Source of the DNA: JAAFIP01 sp963775085
GTDB taxonomy: Bacteria; Pseudomonadota; Gammaproteobacteria; Burkholderiales; Burkholderiaceae_C
Assembly (NCBI GenBank): GCA_963775085.1
Contig: CAVZHO010000001.1
Span: 74,099 to 138,098, forward strand
Reading direction: 5' to 3'
Length of the DNA: 64,000 nucleotides
Position 1 is the stretch's first letter, and every line of letters starts with the position of its first letter. Both the position numbers and the translations under genes were made by a program. Shown here piece by piece: positions 1 to 7,632 of the stretch. The notes under the pieces were generated by a model, which was not told the DNA's origin, ran no database searches, and worked only from the letters and a program-made list of their open reading frames with translations.

Positions 1-20
1 CGTTTACCCAATTACTGCGA

Positions 21-46
21 GCGTAAGCAGCTACTCTATGTATAGC
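21..46 (-). repeat. Short interspersed palindromic repeat, family A
   Basis: Seen: the sequence GCGTAAGCAGCTA followed by a TATAGC half-site, the reverse orientation of the family-A core (TAGCTGCTTACG). It lies just upstream of pyrG. The same core recurs about 17 times in the window. Confidence 0.7.
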
Positions 47-167
47 GATTTGGATATTCCCAAGTATTCCAAAACTATCTGTAGCAAACATCACCTTTTC
101 TACCACCCATCGTCTCCTATAATCGTAATTTCCACTGACCCAGAAGTAATGCCTCTGGGCTACAGAC

Positions 168-1853
168 ATGACCAAATTCGTCTTCGTCACTGGCGGTGTG
201 GTGAGCTCCCTGGGCAAGGGAATCGCCTCCGCGTCTCTCGCCGCCATTCTTGAATCGCGCGGCCTCAAAGTCACCCTTATCAAGCTGGACCCGTACATCA
301 ACGTCGATCCGGGCACCATGTCGCCGTTCCAGCATGGCGAGGTTTTTGTCACCGACGACGGGGCCGAGACCGATCTGGATTTGGGCCATTACGAGCGCTT
401 TATCAATACCCGCATGAAGAAGGCCAACAACTTCACCACCGGGCAAATCTACCAGTCGGTGCTGGAGAAGGAGCGCCGGGGCGACTACCTGGGCAAGACC
501 GTGCAGGTGATCCCGCATGTGACCAACGAAATCCAGGACTACATCAAGCGCGGCGCGGGCATGGGCACACCCGATGCAGTGGACGTGGCGATTGTCGAGA
601 TTGGCGGCACGGTGGGTGACATAGAGTCCCTGCCCTTTTTAGAAGCTGCACGCCAACTGAACCTGCGTTCGGGCGTGGGCAACACCGCCTTTGTGCACCT
701 TACGTACGTGCCGTTCATCAAGGCGGCAGGCGAGCTCAAAACCAAACCCACCCAGCACACGGTGCAAAAGCTGCGCGAGATCGGTATCCAGCCCGACGCG
801 CTCCTGTGCCGCGCTGACCGCGCCATACCCGCTGAAGAGGCCGAGAAAATTTCCCTGTTTACCAATGTACAGCCTTGGGGCGTGATCAGCATGTGGGATG
901 TAGACACCATCTACAAAGTGCCGCGCATGCTGCACGAGCAGGGTCTGGACGGCTTGATCTGCGACAAGCTGCGCCTGAACACGCCGCCCGCAAATTTGAA
1001 GCGCTGGGACAGCCTGGTGCACGAGGTGGAGCACCCGCAACACGAGGTGACGATTGCCATGGTGGGCAAGTATGTGGATTTGAGCGACAGCTACAAATCG
1101 GTCAACGAAGCGCTGAAGCATGCGGGCTTGAAGAACCATACCAAGGTCAACATCGAGTACATCGACTCCGAGACGATTGACGCCGGCAGCGCCGCGCAGT
1201 TAGCCAAATACGATGCCATTTTGGTGCCCGGTGGCTTTGGTGCACGCGGCGTCGAAGGCAAGATCCAAACCGCCAAGTTTGCCCGCGAAAACAAGGTGCC
1301 CTACCTGGGCATTTGTTTAGGCATGCAGGTCGCCACCATCGAATACGCCCGCAATATGGCCGGGCTAAAAGATGCCAACAGCACCGAGTTTGCACCCGAC
1401 ACCCCACACCCCGTGATTGCCCTCATTACCGAGTGGAAGGATGCCGACGGCAGCATCAAAAAGCGCGATGCCAAGTCGGATATGGGCGGCACCATGCGCC
1501 TGGGCGCGCAGTCGTCCAATGTCATCCGAGGCTCGCTGGCCCACAGCATCTATGGCGACATCGTGACCGAGCGGCACCGCCACCGCTATGAGGCCAACGT
1601 GAATTATCTGGATGCCCTGCGCCAAGCCGGACTGGTCATCTCCGCCATCACCCAGCGCGAACAACTCACCGAGATTGTGGAGCTGCCACAGGGCGTACAC
1701 CCCTGGTTTATCGGCGTGCAATACCACCCCGAATTTAAAAGCACACCGTGGGACGGCCACCCGCTGTTTAACGCCTTTGTCAAAGCCTCGCTCGACCATA
1801 AAGCGGCGGGCAAGACGTTGAAATCGGTGGCGGCTGAGAAGGTGACGGCATGA
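168..1853 (+). CDS. pyrG: CTP synthase (glutamine-hydrolysing)
   Basis: CTP synthase makes CTP from UTP, ATP and glutamine, the last step of de novo pyrimidine nucleotide synthesis, in the cytoplasm. The 561-residue product has the usual family length (about 545-560). The N-terminal synthetase domain opens with the P-loop-like GGVVSSLGKG at residues 9-18. The C-terminal class I glutaminase domain carries the nucleophile Cys383 in GICLGM and the His520/Glu522 pair in QYHPEF. The start is the first ATG before the conserved MTKFVFVTGG. It is followed within 80 bp by kdsA, the usual betaproteobacterial order leading to eno and ftsB. Certain identification. Confidence 0.98.
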   Translation: MTKFVFVTGGVVSSLGKGIASASLAAILESRGLKVTLIKLDPYINVDPGTMSPFQHGEVFVTDDGAETDLDLGHYERFINTRMKKANNFTTGQIYQSVLEKERRGDYLGKTVQVIPHVTNEIQDYIKRGAGMGTPDAVDVAIVEIGGTVGDIESLPFLEAARQLNLRSGVGNTAFVHLTYVPFIKAAGELKTKPTQHTVQKLREIGIQPDALLCRADRAIPAEEAEKISLFTNVQPWGVISMWDVDTIYKVPRMLHEQGLDGLICDKLRLNTPPANLKRWDSLVHEVEHPQHEVTIAMVGKYVDLSDSYKSVNEALKHAGLKNHTKVNIEYIDSETIDAGSAAQLAKYDAILVPGGFGARGVEGKIQTAKFARENKVPYLGICLGMQVATIEYARNMAGLKDANSTEFAPDTPHPVIALITEWKDADGSIKKRDAKSDMGGTMRLGAQSSNVIRGSLAHSIYGDIVTERHRHRYEANVNYLDALRQAGLVISAITQREQLTEIVELPQGVHPWFIGVQYHPEFKSTPWDGHPLFNAFVKASLDHKAAGKTLKSVAAEKVTA

Positions 1854-1858
1854 GCGCC

Positions 1859-1928
1859 GCCGGACCGCTCCAAGGCGCGAAGGCCCCCACGGGGGGCAGC
1901 GCAGTACACGCAGTGACAAGCGTGGGGG
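1859..1928 (-). repeat. GC-rich hairpin repeat, family C (copy 1)
   Basis: Seen: a palindromic core GCCCCCCGTGGGGGC-like segment flanked by CCCCCACGCTTG on one side and GGAGCGGTCCGGCG on the other (minus-strand reading). It matches the segment at 17698-17770 inside hrpA. It fills the whole gap between pyrG and kdsA, and its GGGGG end lies 4 bases before the kdsA ATG, so it may serve as the Shine-Dalgarno sequence. Confidence 0.7.
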
Positions 1929-1932
1929 TACT

Positions 1933-2790
1933 ATGAAATTATGTGGCTTTGATGTTGGCCTGGACCAGCGCTTTTTCCTCATCGCGGGCACTTGCTCGAT
2001 AGAGGGGCTGGGCATGACTTTGGATGTTGCAGGCCATCTCAAGGAAGTTACTGGCAAACTGGGCATCCCGTTAATCTACAAAGGCTCGTTTGACAAGGCC
2101 AATCGGTCGTCGGGCAATACCAAGCGCGGCGTGGGCATGCAAGCAGGCTTGAAGATTCTGGAAGAAGTGCGCAAGCAGCTCCAATTGCCCATCCTTACCG
2201 ACGTGCATGAGGTCGATCAAATCGCCGAAGTAGCCAGCGTGGTCGACGTACTGCAAACGCCCGCTTTTCTGTGCCGCCAGACCGATTTCATCCGCGCTGT
2301 GGCGCAATCGGGCAAGCCCGTCAATATCAAAAAAGGCCAGTTTCTAGCCCCGTGGGACATGAAAAACGTCATTGACAAGGCGCGCTCTGCTGCCCTGGAA
2401 AAAGGCTTGAACCCAGACAACTTCTTGGCCTGTGAGCGCGGCGTGAGCTTTGGCTACAACAACCTCGTGGCAGACATGACATCTCTGGCCGAGATGCGCA
2501 ATAGTGGCGCGCCCGTGGTGTTTGACGTAACCCATTCGGTGCAAAAACCTGGCGGCCAGGGCACCAGCAGTGGTGGGGCGCGCGAGATGGTGCCGGTACT
2601 AGCGCGTGCAGGCGTGGCGGTGGGTGTCGCCGGACTGTTTATGGAAACCCACCCTGACCCCGCGCAGGCGTGGTCGGACGGCGCTAACGCCGTGCCACTG
2701 AAACATATGAAAGCTTTGCTAGAAAGTCTGGTTGCGCTGGATACCGTCACCAAACAGCATGGTTTCCTGGAAAACAATTTCTCGGCTTAA
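1933..2790 (+). CDS. kdsA: 3-deoxy-D-manno-octulosonate 8-phosphate synthase
   Basis: KdsA condenses phosphoenolpyruvate with arabinose 5-phosphate to KDO-8-P, the first committed step to the inner-core sugar of lipopolysaccharide. The 285-residue protein covers the family's full TIM barrel: FFLIAGTCSIEG near the N-terminus, KGSFDKANRSS around residue 52, PILTDVHE in the middle and DVTHSVQ(K)PGG towards the C-terminus. It lies between pyrG and eno in a probable operon; eno supplies its substrate PEP. No classical Shine-Dalgarno is seen other than the G-run contributed by the upstream repeat. ATG at 1933 gives the expected N-terminus. Confidence 0.97.
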   Translation: MKLCGFDVGLDQRFFLIAGTCSIEGLGMTLDVAGHLKEVTGKLGIPLIYKGSFDKANRSSGNTKRGVGMQAGLKILEEVRKQLQLPILTDVHEVDQIAEVASVVDVLQTPAFLCRQTDFIRAVAQSGKPVNIKKGQFLAPWDMKNVIDKARSAALEKGLNPDNFLACERGVSFGYNNLVADMTSLAEMRNSGAPVVFDVTHSVQKPGGQGTSSGGAREMVPVLARAGVAVGVAGLFMETHPDPAQAWSDGANAVPLKHMKALLESLVALDTVTKQHGFLENNFSA

Positions 2791-2848
2791 TCTGTCTATT
2801 TCAGCATCTCACCCCGTCTTTCATCTTCAATCAAAACAGGACAACACC

Positions 2849-3154
2849 ATGACCGTCTCCTACATCGTCGTTGATATGCAAATTTCTGACATGGAACAGT
2901 ACAAACAGTACATGGCCATAGCGCCTGCTGCGGTGGCGGCTGCCGGTGGTGAGTATCTGGTGCGTGGTGGCAAGTTTGAGGCGCTGGAAGGCCAGTGGAA
3001 CCCCAAGCGCATGGCGATGCTGCGTTTCCCCAGCTACGACAAAGCCAAGGCTTTTTACGACGGTGAAATGTACCGCACGGCCCGCGCCAAGCGCCAGGGC
3101 GCCACCGAATTTTTCAATATGGTGCTGGTCGAGGGCGTCAGCGCTCCGGTCTAA
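2849..3154 (+). CDS. DUF1330 family protein
   Basis: A 101-residue protein of the DUF1330 family, a dimeric alpha-beta barrel (ferredoxin-like) fold whose function is not established. Visible family features are an N-terminal TVSYIVVDMQISDMEQYKQY strand-helix, a central GGEYLVRGG turn, and MAMLRFPSYDKAKAFYDG towards the end. An upstream in-frame ATG at 2732 exists, but it overlaps kdsA and would add an unconserved tail. The start at 2849 follows a purine-rich AACAGGACAAC and gives the normal family length. It sits between kdsA and eno, a common location in Comamonadaceae, which says nothing definite about its job. Confidence 0.93.
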   Translation: MTVSYIVVDMQISDMEQYKQYMAIAPAAVAAAGGEYLVRGGKFEALEGQWNPKRMAMLRFPSYDKAKAFYDGEMYRTARAKRQGATEFFNMVLVEGVSAPV

Positions 3155-3188
3155 TGCCTCTCTCTACTAATTCAAGGAATAAATAACA

Positions 3189-4472
3189 ATGAGTGCCATC
3201 GTCGATATCGTAGGTCGTGAAATTTTGGACAGCCGGGGCAACCCCACGGTGGAATGTGATGTGTTGCTGGAGTCCGGCGTGATGGGCCGCGCGGCGGTGC
3301 CTTCGGGCGCTTCCACCGGAAGCCGCGAGGCGATTGAGCTGCGCGATGGCGACAAGAGCCGTTATCTGGGCAAGGGCGTGCTCAAAGCCGTAGGGCATAT
3401 CAACACCGAAATCTCCGAGGCCATTTTGGGCCTGGACGCGTCCGAGCAAGCCTTCCTGGACAAGACCTTGATTGACCTGGACGGCACCGAGAACAAATCG
3501 CGCCTGGGTGCCAACGCCATGCTGGCCGTGTCCATGGCCGTGGCGCGTGCTGCAGCCGAAGAGGCGGGCTTGCCGCTGTACCGCTACTTTGGTGGCATGG
3601 GCGGGATGCAAATGCCAGTACCGATGATGAACGTCATCAACGGCGGCGCGCATGCCAATAACAATCTGGACTTGCAAGAGCTGATGATCATCCCGGTGGG
3701 CGCACCGTCGTTTCGCGAAGCGATTCGCTGGGGTGCCGAGGTGTTCCATGCACTGAAGAAGATCATCCACGACAAGGGCATGAGCATTGCGGTGGGCGAC
3801 GAAGGTGGCTTTGCGCCGACCGTGGCGAACCACGAAGCAGCGATCCAAATGATCTTGGACGCAATTAGCGCAGCGGGCTACACCGCTGGCGAGCAAATTG
3901 TGCTGGGCCTGGACTGCGCGGCGAGCGAGTTTTACAAAGACGGTAAGTACCACCTGGAAGCCGAAGGCCTGGTACTCAGTAGCACCGAGTGGACTGACGT
4001 ACTGGCCACCTGGGTGGACAAATACCCCATCATCAGCATCGAAGACGGCATGGCTGAGGGTGACTGGGACGGCTGGAAGATTCTCACCGACAAACTGGCC
4101 GCCAAGGTGCAGTTGGTGGGTGACGATTTGTTTGTCACCAATACCAAAATTTTCAAAGAAGGCATCGACAAAAAGATTGCCAACTCGATCCTGATCAAGA
4201 TCAACCAGATCGGCACCCTGACCGAGACCTTCGCTGCGATCGAAATGGCCAAGCGCGCAGGCTACACGGCGGTTATCAGCCATCGCAGCGGCGAGACTGA
4301 GGACAGCACGATTGCCGACATCGCTGTGGGCACCAATGCCGGCCAGATCAAAACCGGCTCACTCAGCCGCAGCGACCGCATGGCCAAGTACAACCAGCTG
4401 CTGCGCATTGAAGAAGACCTGGGTGACGTGGCTACCTACCCAGGCCGTGCAGCGTTTTACAGCATCCGCTAG
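3189..4472 (+). CDS. eno: Enolase
   Basis: Enolase interconverts 2-phosphoglycerate and phosphoenolpyruvate in glycolysis and gluconeogenesis, and in many proteobacteria is also a degradosome partner. The 427-residue length is normal. It begins SAIVDIVGREILDSRGNPT, has the SIEDGMAEGDWDGW metal/substrate region, the catalytic Lys337 in LIKINQIGT and the SHRSGETED signature. An AAGGAAT sequence 9 bases before the ATG is a good ribosome site. It is followed by ftsB 21 bp downstream, a widely conserved pairing. Confidence 0.98.
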   Translation: MSAIVDIVGREILDSRGNPTVECDVLLESGVMGRAAVPSGASTGSREAIELRDGDKSRYLGKGVLKAVGHINTEISEAILGLDASEQAFLDKTLIDLDGTENKSRLGANAMLAVSMAVARAAAEEAGLPLYRYFGGMGGMQMPVPMMNVINGGAHANNNLDLQELMIIPVGAPSFREAIRWGAEVFHALKKIIHDKGMSIAVGDEGGFAPTVANHEAAIQMILDAISAAGYTAGEQIVLGLDCAASEFYKDGKYHLEAEGLVLSSTEWTDVLATWVDKYPIISIEDGMAEGDWDGWKILTDKLAAKVQLVGDDLFVTNTKIFKEGIDKKIANSILIKINQIGTLTETFAAIEMAKRAGYTAVISHRSGETEDSTIADIAVGTNAGQIKTGSLSRSDRMAKYNQLLRIEEDLGDVATYPGRAAFYSIR

Positions 4473-4493
4473 ATGCCGCACAATCTGTAGCAC

Positions 4494-4769
4494 ATGTCCA
4501 CCCGCATCGTCCCCGCTATCCTGATTGCCTTGTTGCTGGTGCTGCACGCACAGCTCTGGTTTGGGCGCGGCAGTCTGTGGCATGTGTCGCAAATGCAGGG
4601 CAAACTCAGCGCCTTGCAAGTCAAAAACACCCAGGCCCAGCGCAGCAATGACCAGCTCAGCGCCGAGGTACGCGACCTGAAAGAAGGCCTGGAGATGGTG
4701 GAAGAAAAAGCGCGCTTTGAGCTGGGCATGGTCAAACCCAATGAAATTTATGTGCAGTTTATGAAGTGA
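4494..4769 (+). CDS. ftsB: Cell division protein FtsB
   Basis: FtsB is a small bitopic divisome protein that joins FtsL and FtsQ and helps activate septal peptidoglycan synthesis. The 91 residues show the family plan: a short cytoplasmic N-terminus, one membrane helix at about residues 5-21 (VPAILIALLLVLHAQLWF), then a coiled coil (about 30-75) with heptads including LSALQVKN and LSAEVRDLKEGLEMVEEKAR, ending in the typical ARFELGMVKPNEIYVQ. It is encoded directly after eno, as in most proteobacteria. Confidence 0.95.
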   Translation: MSTRIVPAILIALLLVLHAQLWFGRGSLWHVSQMQGKLSALQVKNTQAQRSNDQLSAEVRDLKEGLEMVEEKARFELGMVKPNEIYVQFMK

Positions 4770-4775
4770 GTTTTA

Positions 4776-4852
4776 AGATTTTTTGACTTCTTTTCTCCCC
4801 TCTTTTTTGCGCCCTTTGCGAAATCTTCGCGCCCTCTGCGTTCAAAAAATCC
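4776..4852. repeat. CTCTGCG-type intergenic repeat remnant
   Basis: Seen: a pyrimidine-rich stretch running into TGCGCCCTTTGCG and TTCGCGCCCTCTGCG between ftsB and pnuC. It resembles a widespread intergenic phrase found in many bacterial phyla (from memory). The origin is uncertain and no gene is present. Confidence 0.4.
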
Positions 4853-4865
4853 CCACCCCGCCCTC

Positions 4866-5507
4866 ATGTTCAGCACCCTATTGGATTTCCTCAACAGCCC
4901 CGCCTTCACGCTCTTAGGCAGCCCCGCCAGTTGGGCTGAAGTGATCGGTGCCGTTCTGGGCATTGCCATGGTGGTGTGCAACATCTACCAGATCCATTGG
5001 GCCTGGCCGCTGGCATTTGCCAGCTCGGCGCTGTACTTTCTGGTGTTCTGGGGCAGCCGCCTGTATGGTGATGCCAGTCTGCAAATATTTTTTGCCGTGA
5101 TGGCGCTGTGGGGTTGGACGCAGTGGTTGCGTGGTGTGCGCCCCGATGGCCGGGTGCTGAAAATACAATCTCTATCAAATCAGCACACTATTATTTTAAT
5201 AGCTGCTTGCATTCTGTTATGGGGCGCTACCGGCCTGTTTCTCCTGAAATTTACCCCCACCGATGTGCCCTGGTGGGATGCCTTCCCGACAGCACTTAGC
5301 GTAGTGGCTACGGTACTACTGGGGCGTAAATATGTAGAAAACTGGCCGATGTGGATCGTCGTCAATGCCGTAGGCATGGCGCTGTTTGCCTACAAGGGGC
5401 TGTGGCTCACGGTCGGCCTGTATGGCGTGTTTTTACTGATGGCCGCTATCGGTTGGCAGGCCTGGCGCGCCCAGTTGCTGAGCATTGCCCCAACGGGTGC
5501 GCCATGA
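4866..5507 (+). CDS. pnuC: Nicotinamide mononucleotide/riboside transporter PnuC
   Basis: PnuC is an inner-membrane facilitator for nicotinamide riboside (or NMN), feeding NAD salvage. The 213-residue protein is almost entirely hydrophobic helices with the family's SPASWAEVIGAVLGIAMVVC opening, NIYQIHWAWPLAFASSALYF, and a WMIVV/NAVGMALFAYKGLW-like end. It overlaps the following NadR-like kinase gene by 4 bases (ATGA), so uptake and phosphorylation are translationally coupled. Oddity: residues about 100-117 are encoded by a family-A repeat (5161-5215) lying in frame between two membrane segments. The start is the ATG at 4866; the upstream DNA is repeat-like with no clear Shine-Dalgarno. Confidence 0.93.
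   Translation: MFSTLLDFLNSPAFTLLGSPASWAEVIGAVLGIAMVVCNIYQIHWAWPLAFASSALYFLVFWGSRLYGDASLQIFFAVMALWGWTQWLRGVRPDGRVLKIQSLSNQHTIILIAACILLWGATGLFLLKFTPTDVPWWDAFPTALSVVATVLLGRKYVENWPMWIVVNAVGMALFAYKGLWLTVGLYGVFLLMAAIGWQAWRAQLLSIAPTGAP
5186..5215 (+). repeat. Family-A palindromic repeat inside pnuC
   Basis: Seen: AATAGCTGCTTGC preceded by TTATTTT, the left part of the family-A unit, read in frame as IILIAAC within pnuC. The right half with the AGGACTAC arm is missing. Confidence 0.6.
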
Positions 5508-6169
5508 TCATCACCTTGGTGGGGGCCGAGAGCACCGGCAAGTCTGACCTGGCCCACGCGCTGGCGCTGCATTACATAGGGCAAGGTTTGGATGCCATTG
5601 CCGTAGGCGAATACCTGCGGGAATGGTGCGCGCTACAGGGCCGCACGCCTTCGGCAACCGAGCAAACACATATCGCCACCACCCAGCACCTGCGCATCCA
5701 CAGCGCCGCCGCGCAGCACCGCATTGTGATTGCCGACACCACTGCGCTGATGACGGCGGTGTACAGCGACTGGGTGTTTGCCGACCGCTCGCTCTATGCC
5801 CAGGCCATCGCCCAGCAGTGCAGCTTTGATGTGACGCTGCTGACAGGCCTGGACATGCCCTGGCAGGCCGACGGCATCCAGCGCGAGGGCGCGCATGTGC
5901 GAGGCCCAGTGGATGCACTGCTGCGCTCGGCACTGAATGAGGCCCAGATCGGCTACCGCGTGGTCTATGGGCAAGGCCCGATGCGATTGAAGAACGCTAT
6001 TGATTGCATAGCTACTCACGTCCATAACACAGGGACTACGGCTATAAATGCATCTCAAAAATGGGTCTGGACCTGTGATAAATGCTCCGACCCCGATTGC
6101 GAGCATCGGTTGTTCAGCCAGCTCACTGCACCGTCGTCGGCCCCGGCGGATGGTCCAGCGGTTGGGTAA
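5504..6169 (+). CDS. NadR-like ATP-binding protein, probable nicotinamide riboside kinase
   Basis: Probably phosphorylates nicotinamide riboside delivered by PnuC to NMN. A Walker A motif GAESTGKS lies at residues 6-13 of the 221-residue product, followed by a NadR-type YLREWCALQGRTP segment and a D-T-T lid region (IVIADTTALMT). The NMN adenylyltransferase domain of full-length NadR is absent, so only the kinase-type domain is present. The start ATG at 5504 overlaps the pnuC stop. Oddities: the C-terminal 45 residues include a stretch encoded by a family-A repeat (5996-6050) followed by a Cys-rich knuckle (CDKCSDPDCEH), and the last 47 bases overlap the convergent hslO. Confidence 0.85.
   Translation: MIITLVGAESTGKSDLAHALALHYIGQGLDAIAVGEYLREWCALQGRTPSATEQTHIATTQHLRIHSAAAQHRIVIADTTALMTAVYSDWVFADRSLYAQAIAQQCSFDVTLLTGLDMPWQADGIQREGAHVRGPVDALLRSALNEAQIGYRVVYGQGPMRLKNAIDCIATHVHNTGTTAINASQKWVWTCDKCSDPDCEHRLFSQLTAPSSAPADGPAVG
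5996..6050 (+). repeat. Family-A palindromic repeat inside the nadR-like gene
   Basis: Seen: a GCATAGCTACTCACGTCC arm and its partner AGGGACTACGGCTATAAA, both halves present. It is read in frame as part of IATHVHNTGTTAINA near the C-terminus of the kinase. Confidence 0.65.
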
Positions 6170-7085
6170 AAATGGCGGCGGCATCTACGGCATCAAAGCG
6201 GTACTGCACACCACAAAAATCGCAACCCACTTCTACCCGCTCCTGCTCGGTGAGAATCGATTGCACCTCGGCCACGCCCAGGTTATGCAGCATGCTGGCT
6301 ACCCGCTCACGGCTACAGGTACAGGCAAAACGCGGCAGGGCGGGCTCAAAGCGCAGCACTTTTTCTTCCCAAAACAGGCGGTGCAGGATGGTATCGACAT
6401 CGAGGCTTAACAGCTCTTCACGCTTCAGGCTCGACGCAAACAGGGCAATGCGGTTGAAGGCCTCGTCGATACCGATATCGTCCTCCCGTGATTTTTCTCC
6501 CAGGTTCTTCTCGCCCTGCACGGGCAGGCGCTGAATCAGCAGGCCCGCGGCCACCTTGTCGTCCGCCGCCAGCACCAGCTTGGTATCGAGCTGCTCGGAC
6601 TGCAACATATAGTGCTCCAGCACCAGGCTCAGGCTCTCCAGCTTTTCTTTGTGGTCGCCATGCAGCGGTACCACGCCCTGGTAGGGTTGCTGGCCGGGGT
6701 GCTTGTCTTTGGGGTCGAGCGTGATGGCGCAGCGCCCCAGGTTTTTCACGTTGACCATTTCGCTCAGCTTGCTGTCCAGCGCCACCGTTCCTTGCACCGT
6801 GGCCGTAGCGCGCAGTGACAGGTCTGACTGGATCTCGGCCACGGCCACCTTCACCGGGCCGTCGCCCATGATTTGCAGCACCAGTGCGCCGTTGAATTTG
6901 ATGTTGCTTTGCATCAGCGTGCCAGCGGCCAGCATTTCGCCCAGCAGCTCACTTACCCGCGGCGGGTAGGCCCCGTTACTGTTGGCGGCGCGGCGGGCCA
7001 GCACTTCTTGCCAGGCATCGGTCAGGCGCACAATCATGCCGCGCACCGGCAGGCCATCGAAAATAAATTTATGCAGTTCAGACAT
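6123..7085 (-). CDS. hslO: Redox-regulated chaperone Hsp33
   Basis: Hsp33 is a cytoplasmic holdase activated by oxidation: a zinc bound to four cysteines is released and the unfolded linker exposes a substrate site. The 320-residue protein has the N-terminal chaperone domain and the C-terminal zinc switch C255-x-C257 ... C288-x2-C291 (FACTCSRER ... GCDFCGV). The length is slightly above the usual 290-300. The gamma-carbonic-anhydrase-like gene lies 13 bp upstream on the same strand. Its 3' end overlaps the convergent nadR-like gene by 47 bp. Confidence 0.96.
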   Translation of the reverse strand: MSELHKFIFDGLPVRGMIVRLTDAWQEVLARRAANSNGAYPPRVSELLGEMLAAGTLMQSNIKFNGALVLQIMGDGPVKVAVAEIQSDLSLRATATVQGTVALDSKLSEMVNVKNLGRCAITLDPKDKHPGQQPYQGVVPLHGDHKEKLESLSLVLEHYMLQSEQLDTKLVLAADDKVAAGLLIQRLPVQGEKNLGEKSREDDIGIDEAFNRIALFASSLKREELLSLDVDTILHRLFWEEKVLRFEPALPRFACTCSRERVASMLHNLGVAEVQSILTEQERVEVGCDFCGVQYRFDAVDAAAIFTQPLDHPPGPTTVQ

Positions 7086-7098
7086 TGCGCGTTTCCGT

Positions 7099-7623
7099 TC
7101 AGGCGATTTTCTTCAGGCCTTTGGCATAGCGGCGGGCATTGTCCACGTAATGGTCGGCAATGGCATTGATCTTTTTCACCGTGGCCTCGTCCAGCGTGCG
7201 CACCACTTTGGCGGGCGATCCGATGATGAGTGAGTTGTCGGGAAACTCTTTGCCCTCGGTCACCACACTGCCCGCGCCCACAATGCAATTTTTGCCAATT
7301 TTGGCGTTGTTCAAAATCACCGACTGGATGCCGATCAGCGAGCCCTCGCCAATGGTGCAGCCATGCAGCATGACCTGGTGACCCACCGTTACACCCGCGC
7401 CGAGGGTCAGTGGCGAGCCAGGGTCAGAATGCAGCACGCTGCCGTCTTGCACGTTGGAGTTTTTGCCAATCGTCATCACTTCGTTGTCGGCGCGCAGTAT
7501 CGCGCCAAACCACACGTTGGCACCCTCCTGCAGCACCACGTTGCCGATCACATCGGCGCTGTCGGCCACCCAGGCGCCTGCACCCAGAGTGGGTTGTATG
7601 CCGTCCAATTCATAAATTGCCAT
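7099..7623 (-). CDS. Gamma-carbonic-anhydrase-like hexapeptide-repeat protein (YrdA/PaaY type)
   Basis: A left-handed beta-helix protein of the trimeric gamma-carbonic anhydrase family. The 174 residues show hexapeptide repeats (ADVIGNVVL, ANVWFGAIL, GVTVGHQVMLHG, GSLIGIQSVIL) and metal-ligand histidines in VLHSDPG, VGHQ and LHGC. Carbonic anhydrase activity of this subgroup is often low or unproven, so the reaction is not assigned. It lies in a minus-strand group with hslO downstream and a glycosyltransferase 10 bp upstream. Confidence 0.92.
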   Translation of the reverse strand: MAIYELDGIQPTLGAGAWVADSADVIGNVVLQEGANVWFGAILRADNEVMTIGKNSNVQDGSVLHSDPGSPLTLGAGVTVGHQVMLHGCTIGEGSLIGIQSVILNNAKIGKNCIVGAGSVVTEGKEFPDNSLIIGSPAKVVRTLDEATVKKINAIADHYVDNARRYAKGLKKIA

Positions 7624-7632
7624 ACTCGTCTT

